64,000 bases of DNA from Actinoalloteichus_B caeruleus (GCF_000718005.1 NZ_JODV01000023.1); one strand, 5' to 3'; positions 37,393-46,936 are shown, counted from the stretch's first letter. Numbers and translations: made by a program. The notes: generated by a model not told the origin, from the sequence alone.

Positions 37393-37583
37393 CCGCGTCC
37401 GCGCCGCCGCCCCGCGAGCCCGGTGCGGGGTCGCGAGTGGGGGAGCGGCGCGCGTTCCGAGCCCGGGACGTCGCGGTGCGCGGCCGGCGCGCGCCACCCC
37501 AGCCGGGCGGGGCGGCGCAGCACGCCGCCGGACGTCGGCGCCGCTGACCGCCGGCCGCACGACGGGACGTCCGGGTGGGGTCC

Positions 37584-39221
37584 TCAGACCTCGGTGACCC
37601 GCCCGTCGGCCACCACGAGGTGGCGGGTGGTGTGCACGGCCTCCACCATCCGCCGGTCGTGGGTGACCAGCAGCAACGTGCCCTCGTAGGAGGCCAGCGC
37701 CGACTCCAGCTGTTCGATCGCCGGCAGGTCCAGGTGGTTCGTCGGCTCGTCCAACACCAACAGGTTCACCCCGCGTGCCTGCAACAACGCCAGTGCGGCC
37801 CGGGTCCGTTCGCCAGGCGACAGCTCCGAGGCGGGGCGGAGCACGTGGTCGGCGGTCAACCCGAACTTCGCCAGCAGGGTCCGGACCTCGGCGGTAGCCC
37901 AGTCCGGCACCTCCGCGCCGAAGGCGGCCAGCAGGGTGTCGTCGCCGAGGAACAGGGCCCGGGCCTGGTCGACCTCGCCCACCAGGACACCCGCTCCCAG
38001 GCTGGTCTGCCCGGACTCCACCGGCACCCGCCCCAGCAGCATCCCCAACAACGTGGACTTCCCCGCGCCGTTGCGGCCGGTGATCGCGACCCGGTCGGTG
38101 CGGTCGATCTGGACGTCCACCGGACCCAGCGTGAAGGATCCCCGGCGGGCCACCGCCGCCCGGGCGACGGCCACCACGCCGCCGCTGCGGGGCGCGTCGG
38201 CGATGGACATCCGCAGCTCCCACTCCTTGCGGGGCTCCTCGACCACCTCCAACCGTTCGATGAGCCGATCGGTCTGGCGGGCCTTCGCGGCCTGCTTCTC
38301 GGTGGCCTCCGCCCGGAACTTGCGGCCGATCTTGTCGTTGTCGGTGGCCTTCCGGCGGGCGTTCTTCACGCCCTTCTCCATCCAGGCCCGCTGGGTGCGG
38401 GCCCTGGACTCCAGGCCGGCCCGGGTCGCCGCGTACTCCTCGTAGGCCTCCCGGGCATGCCGGCGGGTGACCTCCCGCTCCTCCAGGTAGGAGTCGTAGC
38501 CACCGCCGTAGAGCCGGATGCGCTGTTGGGCGAGGTCCAGTTCCAGCACCTGGGTGACGGTGCGGGCGAGGAACTCGCGGTCGTGGCTGACCAGCACCGT
38601 GCCCGCCCGCAGTTCCCTGACGAAGCGCTCCAGGCGTTCCAGACCGGCGAGGTCCAGGTCGTTGGTCGGCTCGTCCAACAGGAACACGTCGTACCGGCTG
38701 AGCAGCAGCGAGGCCATGCCCGCCTTCGCGGCCTGCCCACCGGACAGCGACGGCATCAGCTGGTCCAGCCCCACCCCGATCCCCACGTCCTCGGCGACCT
38801 CCTCGGCACGTTCGTCGAGGTCGGCGCCGCCCAGGGACAACCACCGGTCCAGGGCCTCGGCGTAGGCGGTGTCGGATCCGGGCCGGCCGGCGCTCAACGC
38901 CTCGGTCGTCTCGTCCAGGTCGCGTTGGGCGTCGGCGACCCCGGTGCGGCGGGCGAGGAAGTCCCGAACGGTCTCCTTCGGGCGGCGGTCCGGTTCCTGG
39001 GGGAGGTGGCCGACGGTGGCGGTGGGAGGGTTGAGCCGCACCGTGCCCTCGTCCGCCGGGCGCAGTCCCGCCAGCATCCGGAGCAGGGTCGACTTGCCGG
39101 CCCCGTTCGCGCCGACCAGGCCGATGACGTCCCCGGGGGCGACGACGAGGTCCAGTCCGGAGAAGAGAACGCGGTCTCCGTGTGCCGCGGCCAGCCCGCT
39201 GGCGACGAGTGTTGCCGTCAT
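37584..39221 (-). CDS. ABC-F family ATPase
   Basis: The product is 545 residues with two ABC domains joined by a charged linker and no membrane segment. Domain 1 has P-loop GANGAGKSTL (~38), signature LSGGQ (~160) and LLDEPTNDLDL. Domain 2 has P-loop GRNGAGKSTL (~388), signature LSPGERTRAALAL and LVLDEPTNHLDL. The linker (~245-320) is Arg/Lys/Glu-rich (AWMEKGVKNARRKATDNDK). ABC-F proteins act on the ribosome, some of them giving resistance to macrolides, lincosamides or related drugs. This one could be a resistance factor or a housekeeping translation factor. Confidence 0.94.
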   Translation of the reverse strand: MTATLVASGLAAAHGDRVLFSGLDLVVAPGDVIGLVGANGAGKSTLLRMLAGLRPADEGTVRLNPPTATVGHLPQEPDRRPKETVRDFLARRTGVADAQRDLDETTEALSAGRPGSDTAYAEALDRWLSLGGADLDERAEEVAEDVGIGVGLDQLMPSLSGGQAAKAGMASLLLSRYDVFLLDEPTNDLDLAGLERLERFVRELRAGTVLVSHDREFLARTVTQVLELDLAQQRIRLYGGGYDSYLEEREVTRRHAREAYEEYAATRAGLESRARTQRAWMEKGVKNARRKATDNDKIGRKFRAEATEKQAAKARQTDRLIERLEVVEEPRKEWELRMSIADAPRSGGVVAVARAAVARRGSFTLGPVDVQIDRTDRVAITGRNGAGKSTLLGMLLGRVPVESGQTSLGAGVLVGEVDQARALFLGDDTLLAAFGAEVPDWATAEVRTLLAKFGLTADHVLRPASELSPGERTRAALALLQARGVNLLVLDEPTNHLDLPAIEQLESALASYEGTLLLVTHDRRMVEAVHTTRHLVVADGRVTEV

Positions 39222-39851
39222 GAGGGCTCCGATGCTAGCGGCGGGCGGGGCGGGGCGACGACCGGATTCCCGGAGCCCTGACCGGGCGATGGCTGGTCAC
39301 GGCGGGTGTGGCACGAGGGGGAGCCACCGGTCGGGCCGCCTCTCGGACTCCTTGTGCCCGACCGGGGACACACCAGGCGGGGGAGGGAGTCGTCGTCGGC
39401 GCTGGTGGCCACCGTGGGTCGCCACCGTCGACCCGCCCGAGCCGCGTGAGGACGCCCTGATGAGTTGGCGTGCCGAACTCCTCGACCAGCCTCCTGGGAC
39501 CACAACGTCGGGCCCACGCTGGACGGTGCTTCCGGCATGAACAGGGCGAAGTCGGCGCGTCGTGTGAGGTCGCTGGCGAGGACGGGGTCCCCCACGTGGC
39601 GGCGCCACACCGGCGGGCCCTGGCTCTCGCCCCCTGGAGGTCGCTCGCCCTGACCACTGTCCACCGCCGGTCGCTGGCGAAGACGCACCGGTCTGCCCCG
39701 TGGGGTCGTGATGCCGCTAGGGAACACACGTCCGGCTGTCGCGGTCACCCAGCACGGGGGCCCGCCCCGCGACCAGCCGCCCGAGGAGCGACCGGCCCGG
39801 ACGGGTCGCGGGCCACCACGGGCCTCCCAGGCTGACGGCCCCAGCGGCCGG
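39222..39851. other. Intergenic, no gene seen
   Basis: About 630 bases. Open frames are short and lack domains or ribosome sites. It should contain the ABC-F promoter. Confidence 0.5.
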
Positions 39852-39869
39852 CCGGGCTTCCCCGCCCGG
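39852..39869 (-). terminator. Hairpin after the flavin oxidoreductase gene
   Basis: CCGGGC (39852-39857) pairs with GCCCGG (39864-39869) over a TTCCCC loop, about 11 bases past the stop. Confidence 0.45.
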
Positions 39870-39879
39870 GCCTGCCGGG

Positions 39880-41148
39880 TCAGTGGGCGCCGATGCGGTA
39901 GCGCGTGCCGCCGACCCCGGCCGTGATGCGGTGCACCCGCTCGTTGTCGGCCTCCATGTCGGACACCGCCGCCGGGTCCCCTTGGGGCGCGGAACGCAAC
40001 AGCGCGCACAGCCACACGACCGCGCCCTGGGGCAGCGCGGGCCGCCCGGCGCGCAGCATGATGCTCCGCAGCGGGTACACCAACACCAGACCCGCCTCCC
40101 CCAGCAGTCGAGGCGTCAGGCCGTCAAGGATGTCCGCGACCGCGTCCTCCGCGTGCGCGTCGGGCAGGAACACGGCGGCCCACGGGTGCGGCGCGTCCCA
40201 GTCCCCGGTCTCCCGCAACCGGGCCTCGTCCGCCGCTCCCCGATGCACGAACTCCCGGTGCGAGTGGCGGGATCGTTCCGCCACCTCGACGCGGGACGCC
40301 AGGCCCGCCGGCAACGGTCTTCCACCCGACACCCAGGACGGCCCGGCCGCCTCGTCGACGAACTCCGCCAGGTCCAGCCGGTGCCGCCAGCCTCCGTCCA
40401 CCACCTGCACCAGCCCCTGCATGTGGTCCGGCTTCTCGTCGCCCAGCAGTTCCCGTTGCGCCTCCACGAGGGCCCGGGGACCGCCGACCGTCAGCCGGAC
40501 CCGCCGCACCACCGCCGGAGCGGGGACCAGCCGCAGCGTCGCCCGCAGGATCAGCCCGGCCGTTCCCGATCCGCCCAGCACCGAGGTGAACAGGTCCGAC
40601 CGCAGCCGGGGCCCGCACCGCACCACCCGGCCTCCCGGGGTGAGCACCAACATCCGCACCACGGAGTCCGCCTGCGCGCCGTGCCGGTAGGAGGTGCCGC
40701 CCACCCCGCCCAACGACAACGTGCCGCCCACCGAGAGGTGCGGGTGGTCGGTGATCACCGGTGGGGCCAACCCGTGCTCGGCGGCCACGTCGAGGACCTG
40801 GCTCCAGGTCATGCCCGCGCCGACGGTGACGAAGTCGGGACCGACGTCGTGCACCGCGTCCAACCCGGACAGGTCCACCACCACGCCCTCCGACTGGGCA
40901 CGGCCCCCGCAGGAGTGGCCCTGCCCGCGTGGCACCCACGGCAGGTCGTGCTCAAGCGCCCAGTTCACGGCCTCCTGGGCCTCGGCCTCCGTCCGGGGAC
41001 GCGCCACGAAGGCCGGGACGACCCCGACCTGTCCTCCCCAGTCCCGGGCCACCGCGCGGCGCGCCACCGCGTCCGTCGACACGCAGGGCGGTGCCGCCAT
41101 CGTCGCCGTCCCCCTCGCGCTGTCGTCCTGCCTGGCCCCGTTGCCCAT
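39880..41148 (-). CDS. FAD-linked oxidoreductase, cytokinin dehydrogenase-like
   Basis: The product is 422 residues; the ATG at 41148 follows GGAGAGGAG. The PCMH-type FAD domain has VPAFVARPRTEAEAQEAV, then PRGQGHSCGG with H78 as the probable covalent FAD-His (GHS motif of cytokinin oxidases), VGAGMTWSQVL and the GGTLSLGGVGGTSYRHGAQAD segment in two halves. The C-terminal half fits a cytokinin-binding-like substrate domain (SDMEADNERVHRI). It may oxidise an amine, sugar or cytokinin-type substrate. No signal peptide is evident, so it is probably cytoplasmic. Confidence 0.88.
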   Translation of the reverse strand: MGNGARQDDSARGTATMAAPPCVSTDAVARRAVARDWGGQVGVVPAFVARPRTEAEAQEAVNWALEHDLPWVPRGQGHSCGGRAQSEGVVVDLSGLDAVHDVGPDFVTVGAGMTWSQVLDVAAEHGLAPPVITDHPHLSVGGTLSLGGVGGTSYRHGAQADSVVRMLVLTPGGRVVRCGPRLRSDLFTSVLGGSGTAGLILRATLRLVPAPAVVRRVRLTVGGPRALVEAQRELLGDEKPDHMQGLVQVVDGGWRHRLDLAEFVDEAAGPSWVSGGRPLPAGLASRVEVAERSRHSHREFVHRGAADEARLRETGDWDAPHPWAAVFLPDAHAEDAVADILDGLTPRLLGEAGLVLVYPLRSIMLRAGRPALPQGAVVWLCALLRSAPQGDPAAVSDMEADNERVHRITAGVGGTRYRIGAH

Positions 41149-41628
41149 TCCGGCTCCTCTCCCCGAACACCGATGCTGCCACGGTGGGTGAGGGACCGGG
41201 TGTGTTCCGGCGTCGTTCCGGTCAGGCCACCGGGGTATTCCCGCGTGGATGGCCCGATCCCGGCCCGCACCCCCGCCGAGCCCGGTCCAGAAGGGACTCG
41301 GGACCCGGTTCGTGCCGTTCGCACCGTTCGATCATGGATCGCGCGCAACCGTGCCGGTGTTATCGAAACCCGCGGGGTCGGGGTTGGGCGAGGACGCCGG
41401 GAACCGGCGGCGGACCGGGTGAGCTGGGGGCGAACGCCCAGGGTGTGACGAACGCGTCCCGAGCACCGGCTCGGTCCGCATCCACCGCCCTCGGCCCGGG
41501 GCCGCGCGGGGCGCGACCCGTCGGTGGGCGTCCAGGAACCCGGTCCTCGGGCTGAGGGGGCAACCGCGCCGGCGGCCCGGTGCTCGGCGTCGTCCCGACG
41601 GGACGGGGCTCGGGGGCCGTGACGCGGG
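41149..41628. other. Intergenic, no gene seen
   Basis: About 480 bases between the flavin gene start and the terminator of the TIR/NLR-like operon. No supportable gene. Confidence 0.5.
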
Positions 41629-41661
41629 CCGGCCGGCCCACGGAGGACGTGGGCCGGCCGG
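41629..41661 (-). terminator. Terminator of the TIR/NLR-like operon
   Basis: CCGGCCGGCCCAC (41629-41641) pairs perfectly with GTGGGCCGGCCGG (41649-41661) over a 7-base loop, starting 9 bases after the last stop of the operon. Confidence 0.8.
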
Positions 41662-41670
41662 GGAGGGAGA

Positions 41671-44013
41671 TCAGGAGGAGTTCGGTCGCCGCTGGTCGAA
41701 CCCGTCCTCGTCGGGCCGGGGGCCCAACGGGTCGTGCCCGTTGGTCGGCGGGTCCTCCGCCTCCCATCCCGTCCAGGGCCGGACACCGAACCCGTTCTCG
41801 CGGTGCTGGGTATCGGACCAACTGGTCGTGGGCGACGGCGGGGCGTACCCGGTGGTCGGGCTCCAGAACCCGGCGTGCCCGAGCCTGCCGTCCGGGTCGC
41901 TCAGCGAGGTCGGCACGGCGGGAGGCGGTGTGGACGAGGTGGTACCCGGGCCGGTCGGAGGCGGCGTGACCTTCGGATCGGCCGGTGGGGCTGGGGAGGG
42001 GCGGTCATCGGACGTGGTCGTCGCCGCGGGTGGCGCGGCGGCGGTCGGAGGAGGTGGGGCCACGGTCGCGGTGTCCTCCTCGCCCGTGCCGTCCGCCTCG
42101 GACAGCCCGCCGGTTCCGGTGGTCGTGACGGGCGACGTCGGGGTCTCCGCCGGACTCCCTGGCGGGGGGCTGGTCACCTCGGCCGGGGACGCGGGCGCGT
42201 CGCCGAGGTCCGAGGTGGTCCGGGGACCCGTCACCGTCGGGTTGTCGGGTGGTGCTGGGTCGACGGCCGCCCGCTCCTCCGCGAGGACGGCATTGGTGCG
42301 GGTCGCGGAGGCTCCGGGCACGGCCTCGGCCTGACTCCCGCCGGTGGCGCCGTTCGGCGTGGTGCCCTCCCGGTCGGGGTTCGTGGCGGGCGGCCGTTCG
42401 GAGTCGGAGCGGGAGGTGGAGGGAGTGCCGGAGGCGGGCGGGGTGGGTGTCGTCACCGGTGTGCCCGGGGGTACGGCGGCCGGGGTGACGAGCGCGGCGT
42501 CCGAGCGTTCCCCCGCGCGGTGCGGGGCGTCGCTCCCCCGCTGTTCCGCCGACTGGGCGGGCGCGGGACGGTCCGACGCCCCCGCGCCGTCCGGGTCGCC
42601 GCCGTTCCGCCACCACGGCCACTGCCCCGAGGGATCGCCCGGTCCGCCAGTGGCCCCGCGCTCCGGCTCACCCCGCCCCCGCTGGTCGTCCGCCCGGCTG
42701 GCGTCCTCGCCAGCGGTGCCGCTCACACCTGCCTCCCCGTCACCGCCCGCTCCCGCGACCTCGGGCGAGGCGACGTCCTCCGGCGGGAGCCCGGGGACGT
42801 CGTAGTGCTCCCGGATCCGCGAGGACAGCTCCTCGCCCCCGTGCACGGCGACCAGATCGGCGAGGCGGTCGAAGAAGACCATCCGCCCCGGCTGGTCCGA
42901 CGGCGGGAACAGGTCCCGCGCCAGGCCGTCGACGTGCCCCAGTGCGTCCGAACCGTCGTCCACGGCCCCGGGGCCCCCGCCGTCCGGCCAGGGAGACGTC
43001 GTCGCCGACACCGTGAAGTGGGCGCCCGAGGAGTAGCCGTTGGGGTGGAAGGCGCCGTCGTGGAACAGTCCCTGCTGGCCACCCACCTCCGGATGCGCGG
43101 TGACCGTGATGTGCTCGGTCGGGATGTGCTGGTGGTCGGTCGCCCCGCATCTGCCCGCGCCCTCCCCGACGGAGTCGGCGATCAACCGCCGCACCCCCGC
43201 CGGTATCTCGGTGCCGTGGGCCGCCGCGGAGAGGATGGCGAGGCTTCCCAGCATGTTCACGGTCTCCTCGACCTTCTTGGAGTCCCGGGTGTTCTGGGCC
43301 AGCCACCAGACGGTGGCGCTGCCGGTGCTGCTGAGGACGTCGTCCCCAAGGTAGGCGCGTTCCGCCCGCTCCTGGTCGCGTTCCCTATCCCGCACCTCCG
43401 CGTCCTTGCGCAGCTCCCCGAGCCGGTCCAGCCTCCGCTGGTCCTCGTCCGAGAGGGTCAGCTCCACGTCCTTCGCCCACACCTCGACGCGACCGGAGCC
43501 GTCCGGCAGGAGCCTGCCCAGCTCGGCGGCGACCAGGTGCGCGGTCACCTCCCATTCGGTGGCGGGTTGGACGCGGGTGACCGCCAGCGCCCGGGTGATC
43601 ACGGTGTTCCCCGCCAGCCGCCGCAGCCCCTCCGGCGCGCCGGAGCCGGTGGCCCGCCAGCAGACGGTGCAGGAGAAGTTCAGCCGGTAGTCGGGGTCGT
43701 CGCTGGGCAACCGCACCGATTCCCGGTACTCCTCGTACTCCGGCTCCTCGGCGGCCGGTTCCGGCAGGGGCGGGAAGGCCGTCTCCGGGCCCTGCGGCGG
43801 GAACGGGGGCGCCCCCACCGAGCCATACCACTCCCGCCGCTGCCGCCGGGTACGGAACTGGTGGTTGGCGTAGACGCCGACGGCCGCGGGCAGGCCGAGG
43901 GCCAACGGCACCCAGACCAGGGCCGGCCAGCTCAGGCCGAGTCCGAGCACCAGCGGCACCATCGCGGCGATCAGGCCGATGGCCCCGATCCGGGACAGTT
44001 CTTCGCTGTTCAT
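41671..44013 (-). CDS. Membrane-anchored protein of TIR/NLR-like operon with long Pro/Thr-rich tail
   Basis: The product is 780 residues. Residues ~8-50 form two adjacent membrane spans (IGAIGLIAAMVPLVLGLG and ALVWVPLALGLPAAVGVY). Residues ~100-300 are a soluble alpha/beta region containing CTVCW and a charged helix (LRKDAEVRDRERDQERAE) followed by KKVEETVNMLGSLAILSA, which recalls SPFH/stomatin-type membrane scaffolds but only weakly. Residues ~300-440 hold a second folded segment (MVFFDRLADLVAVHGG). Residues ~440-780 are low-complexity Pro/Thr/Ser/Gly. Its ATG overlaps the stop of the NLR-like gene (ATGA), so it is coupled to it. It could tether the system at the membrane or be its final effector; this is inference. 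Confidence 0.8.
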   Translation of the reverse strand: MNSEELSRIGAIGLIAAMVPLVLGLGLSWPALVWVPLALGLPAAVGVYANHQFRTRRQRREWYGSVGAPPFPPQGPETAFPPLPEPAAEEPEYEEYRESVRLPSDDPDYRLNFSCTVCWRATGSGAPEGLRRLAGNTVITRALAVTRVQPATEWEVTAHLVAAELGRLLPDGSGRVEVWAKDVELTLSDEDQRRLDRLGELRKDAEVRDRERDQERAERAYLGDDVLSSTGSATVWWLAQNTRDSKKVEETVNMLGSLAILSAAAHGTEIPAGVRRLIADSVGEGAGRCGATDHQHIPTEHITVTAHPEVGGQQGLFHDGAFHPNGYSSGAHFTVSATTSPWPDGGGPGAVDDGSDALGHVDGLARDLFPPSDQPGRMVFFDRLADLVAVHGGEELSSRIREHYDVPGLPPEDVASPEVAGAGGDGEAGVSGTAGEDASRADDQRGRGEPERGATGGPGDPSGQWPWWRNGGDPDGAGASDRPAPAQSAEQRGSDAPHRAGERSDAALVTPAAVPPGTPVTTPTPPASGTPSTSRSDSERPPATNPDREGTTPNGATGGSQAEAVPGASATRTNAVLAEERAAVDPAPPDNPTVTGPRTTSDLGDAPASPAEVTSPPPGSPAETPTSPVTTTGTGGLSEADGTGEEDTATVAPPPPTAAAPPAATTTSDDRPSPAPPADPKVTPPPTGPGTTSSTPPPAVPTSLSDPDGRLGHAGFWSPTTGYAPPSPTTSWSDTQHRENGFGVRPWTGWEAEDPPTNGHDPLGPRPDEDGFDQRRPNSS

Positions 44014-46208
44014 GCCAGTGTCTCCTCAGCGCGCCGGTCGGCCCCCAGCGGGCACAGACCCTGCGCGCGGTTGATGTGGTGGTGGAGAGCGCGGGCCACG
44101 TGGGTCCGCTGGGCGGTGTCCTGGGCGTTGACCGCCCGGCCCAGCGCCCATCGCCGGGCCGTGAGGTAGAGCGGGTTCAGCGCCTTGGCGTTGATGGCGG
44201 CGTCCACCAGGACCGTGAGGAGCGGTTCGCGCCGCGTGTCCTCCGCCACCGCCGCGAGCCAGTCCGATACCGAGGGCTCCCACCCGGACTCCGGCTCGTG
44301 GGAGAGGACCAGCGCCCAGCAGTGCACCAGGTGCCGTCGAACTTGGGTCTCCGCGAGCAGTGGACGGGCGCGCCCACGTGGGTCGGTGAGCCGGTCTGGT
44401 GCGGTGACCTGGAGGAACAGCCGGAGGTCGCCGTGCAGGTGGGGCCCGGAGGTGTCCATCCTGGTGGCCAGCCGGTCGAGGAGGCGGCGCAGGAAGCGGT
44501 GGTCCTTGGCGAGGGCGTCCAGCGCGTCGCTGGCCGAGGCGACGACGTTGTCCTCCTGGTGCCGGGTGAGGTGGTGCAGGCGGACCAGGGCCTGGTCGGG
44601 GTGGTCGGGAACGATGGCTTCGACGCACAGCCGGATCAGCACCTGGGCGAGGTCCACCGGCAGCGTCCTGTTCTGGGACCAGCGGAGGATCTGCTCGCGG
44701 AAACGCCATCCGGCGCGTTGATCGGCCAGCCCGTGGTCCAGTGCTCGCCCCACCTGCGGCAGCAGGAAAGGCGAGCTCCGCGACTCGCCCCGATCGGACC
44801 AGTCCCGCACGAGGGAGAACAGATCTCCCTGTTGCTCTGTCCTGATGCACTGCTCGGCGAAGCGGGTGACCACGAGGTCCCGGTCCCGCCCGGTGAGGCC
44901 CTGGAGCCGCATGGTGGAGTCGACCCAGGCACGGAACTCGCGGCGCAGCTCCGGGAAGTACCGCCAGAAGTGGGTGAGGACGGCGGATCCGTAGGCGAGG
45001 GTGGAGAATCCGGTGACCCGACCGTCCTTGGTCACCGCTCCCACCGCCGCCAGCCGCTCGGCGAGGTCGGGGCGTTCGAGGACGTGCGTTTCCTCCGGCG
45101 GGTAGTGGAGTTTCGCGAGGAGGCCGGTCGCCGCGTGCTGCACGGGTTCCAACCTGGCTCCCTCCAGCAGCGCGGCGGCGAGGAGGAGCGCCCGGAAGTG
45201 GGCGGAGGGGTTGCTCCGTACCTGCTGGGCGACGTCGTCCCCGTGCCCGTCCAGGGCTTCCAACGCCTGCCCGAGGAGCCTGCCTAACGGCAGGTCCGCC
45301 GAGGCTCGGTGCTGGGCGTCCCGGACGAGTTGGGCCAGCTTCGCCAGCTGGCGCATGGGGTCGGACTCGAAGTGGGAGTCCAGTCGAGGATCGTCGAGTT
45401 CCGCGTCGGAGAACGGGATCTCGTCGGCCCGCAGGTGGTTGGCGAGCACGGCCCGACCATCGGGGCGCCCCAGCGTGACCAACAGCGGCCGCGACTCACC
45501 CGACACCTGGGAGAGCTGGTCCTCGTTGAGGACCACGACCAGCCGGGCTCCCCGCTCCCGCAGCGTGGTGCGGAACGAGTCCAAGTGGATCAGCAGCTCG
45601 GCCGGGTCCTGCGGCGGGCGGCTCGCGAGGTCCCACAGCAACCGTTCTCCCGGCTGGATCGCCTTCTCGTCGAGCACGTCCCCTTCCGACTCGGAGGAGC
45701 TCGCCGGGAGCTCCCGGTAACGGGCGCGTTCGTCGTCGTCGTGGTGCAGCAGCATCTGCGCGGCGCTGCGCCGGCCCACCCCAGCTGGGCCGGTCAGCAG
45801 GACCATGCTCCTGACCGCCAGCTGGTCCGCCGCCCAGGCGTGGTTTGGCGGTGGAACGAAGCGGTCCGCCAGCTGGCGCAGGTGGTCCCGGCTGATGTGC
45901 CGGGGGTCGCGGCTGATGCGGACTCGCCCGTCCGAGCTGGTCACGAACAGCGTGCCGTTGTTGATCAGTTCCGCGTGGTGGTGCACCTCGTCGCCGTAGA
46001 TCTGGTGCGTGCCGCCGTGGTTGTGGCCGATCAGGGTGGCGCCGTCCCCGGCGACCTCCTGGCCGCCGTCGAACGCGGGCGCGGCCGGCGGCGGCCCGGG
46101 GGGTGCCGGTGCGGAGGTCCCGTCGGCCGCCGGCCCGACCATCGTGGCGGGTCCCGGTGGGGGTGGGGGCGTCCCCTCTCCGCCCCCACCCCCGTTCCCC
46201 CCGATCAC
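44010..46208 (-). CDS. STAND/NLR-like P-loop protein with N-terminal amyloid-like motif
   Basis: The product is 732 residues from GTG 46208, after GGGGAGGGG. Residues 1-50 are Gly/Pro-rich. Residues ~54-72 carry GDGATLIGHNHGGTHQIY, like the tail of the TIR protein. Residues ~80-120 are a linker. The nucleotide domain starts with MVLLTGPAGVGRRSA (~140), a P-loop whose Lys and Ser/Thr are both changed to Arg. The Walker B region reads LVVVLNED, with Asn in place of the usual Asp. After ~330 come mostly helical repeats with winged-helix-like character (SAHFRALLLAAALLEGARL, ALVRLHHLTRHQEDNVVA). This fits an NLR-type sensor: N-terminal signalling motif, NTPase, C-terminal sensor helices. It overlaps both neighbours by 4 nt. 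NTP hydrolysis may be lost. Confidence 0.82.
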   Translation of the reverse strand: MIGGNGGGGGEGTPPPPPGPATMVGPAADGTSAPAPPGPPPAAPAFDGGQEVAGDGATLIGHNHGGTHQIYGDEVHHHAELINNGTLFVTSSDGRVRISRDPRHISRDHLRQLADRFVPPPNHAWAADQLAVRSMVLLTGPAGVGRRSAAQMLLHHDDDERARYRELPASSSESEGDVLDEKAIQPGERLLWDLASRPPQDPAELLIHLDSFRTTLRERGARLVVVLNEDQLSQVSGESRPLLVTLGRPDGRAVLANHLRADEIPFSDAELDDPRLDSHFESDPMRQLAKLAQLVRDAQHRASADLPLGRLLGQALEALDGHGDDVAQQVRSNPSAHFRALLLAAALLEGARLEPVQHAATGLLAKLHYPPEETHVLERPDLAERLAAVGAVTKDGRVTGFSTLAYGSAVLTHFWRYFPELRREFRAWVDSTMRLQGLTGRDRDLVVTRFAEQCIRTEQQGDLFSLVRDWSDRGESRSSPFLLPQVGRALDHGLADQRAGWRFREQILRWSQNRTLPVDLAQVLIRLCVEAIVPDHPDQALVRLHHLTRHQEDNVVASASDALDALAKDHRFLRRLLDRLATRMDTSGPHLHGDLRLFLQVTAPDRLTDPRGRARPLLAETQVRRHLVHCWALVLSHEPESGWEPSVSDWLAAVAEDTRREPLLTVLVDAAINAKALNPLYLTARRWALGRAVNAQDTAQRTHVARALHHHINRAQGLCPLGADRRAEETLA

Positions 46209-46936
46209 CGGCGCCCCTCCCCGCGCCGGCCGCCCCAGTGCTGGACGATGCCGTGGTGGTTGTCCCCGGCGACGTAGGTGGTGCCGTCGCCGTGGAACTG
46301 GGGAGCGGTGAACTGCGGGCCGCTCCCGGTGTGCACGGGGGCCTGGTAGGTCTCCTGGTAGTGCGTGGCCTGCACCGCCCGGCCGTCGACCCGCCCGATG
46401 TTGTTGGTGGTCGCCTGCGTGGCGGCGGGGCGAGCCTCGCCGTCCGCCGCCGTCGCGGCGGGGGCGAGGCCGGGGAGCACCGAGGCCAGCGAGTCGGCGA
46501 GCCGGGCGAGGTCCTCCTCCGCGGTGTGCGGGCCCAGCGTGCGGTACTGGCAGCGGACCAGCGGGGCCAGCTCGGCGGGCAGCTCCTCGCGGTCGAGCCG
46601 GGTACGGCCGCCGACGAGCACCGGCACCACCCGCACGTCGTGGCGGAACGCCTCCACGATCTCCCGTCGCGTCCAGTCGGTGTCCCGGTCCACCGCCCGG
46701 CCCCCCTCGCTGGAGCCGGCCGTCAGCCACCGGCCGCCGATGACGGCCAACAACGCCTCACTGCCTCGGACTGCGGACAGCAGTGCCTCCTCGAAGTCGG
46801 CCCCCGGGGGGATGGACTTGCTGTCCCGGAAGACGACCCCCGACCCGAACCGACGGGACAACTCCCGTTCGATCAGGGTCGCGGCCATCTCCTCGTCGCC
46901 GGTGCGGTAGTTGACGAAGACGCGTGTCACGGACAC
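46205..46936 (-). CDS. TIR-domain protein with C-terminal amyloid-like motif
   Basis: The product is 243 residues. Residues ~4-140 are a TIR domain: box 1 RVFVNYRTGDEEMA, box 2 FRDSKSIPPGADFEEAL (E49 aligns with the catalytic Glu of NAD-cleaving TIRs such as SARM1), ALLAVIGGRWL, then WTRREIVEAF and VVPVLVGG. Residues ~140-170 form a helix. The tail (~180-243) is Gly/Asn/Gln/His-rich with two related stretches, NNIGRVDGRAVQATHY and GDGTTYVAGDNHHGIVQH. The second resembles the N-terminal motif of the next protein. TIR domains degrade NAD or make signalling nucleotides. The start overlaps nothing upstream, but its stop overlaps the NLR-like start (GTGA). Confidence 0.88.
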   Translation of the reverse strand: MSVTRVFVNYRTGDEEMAATLIERELSRRFGSGVVFRDSKSIPPGADFEEALLSAVRGSEALLAVIGGRWLTAGSSEGGRAVDRDTDWTRREIVEAFRHDVRVVPVLVGGRTRLDREELPAELAPLVRCQYRTLGPHTAEEDLARLADSLASVLPGLAPAATAADGEARPAATQATTNNIGRVDGRAVQATHYQETYQAPVHTGSGPQFTAPQFHGDGTTYVAGDNHHGIVQHWGGRRGEGRR

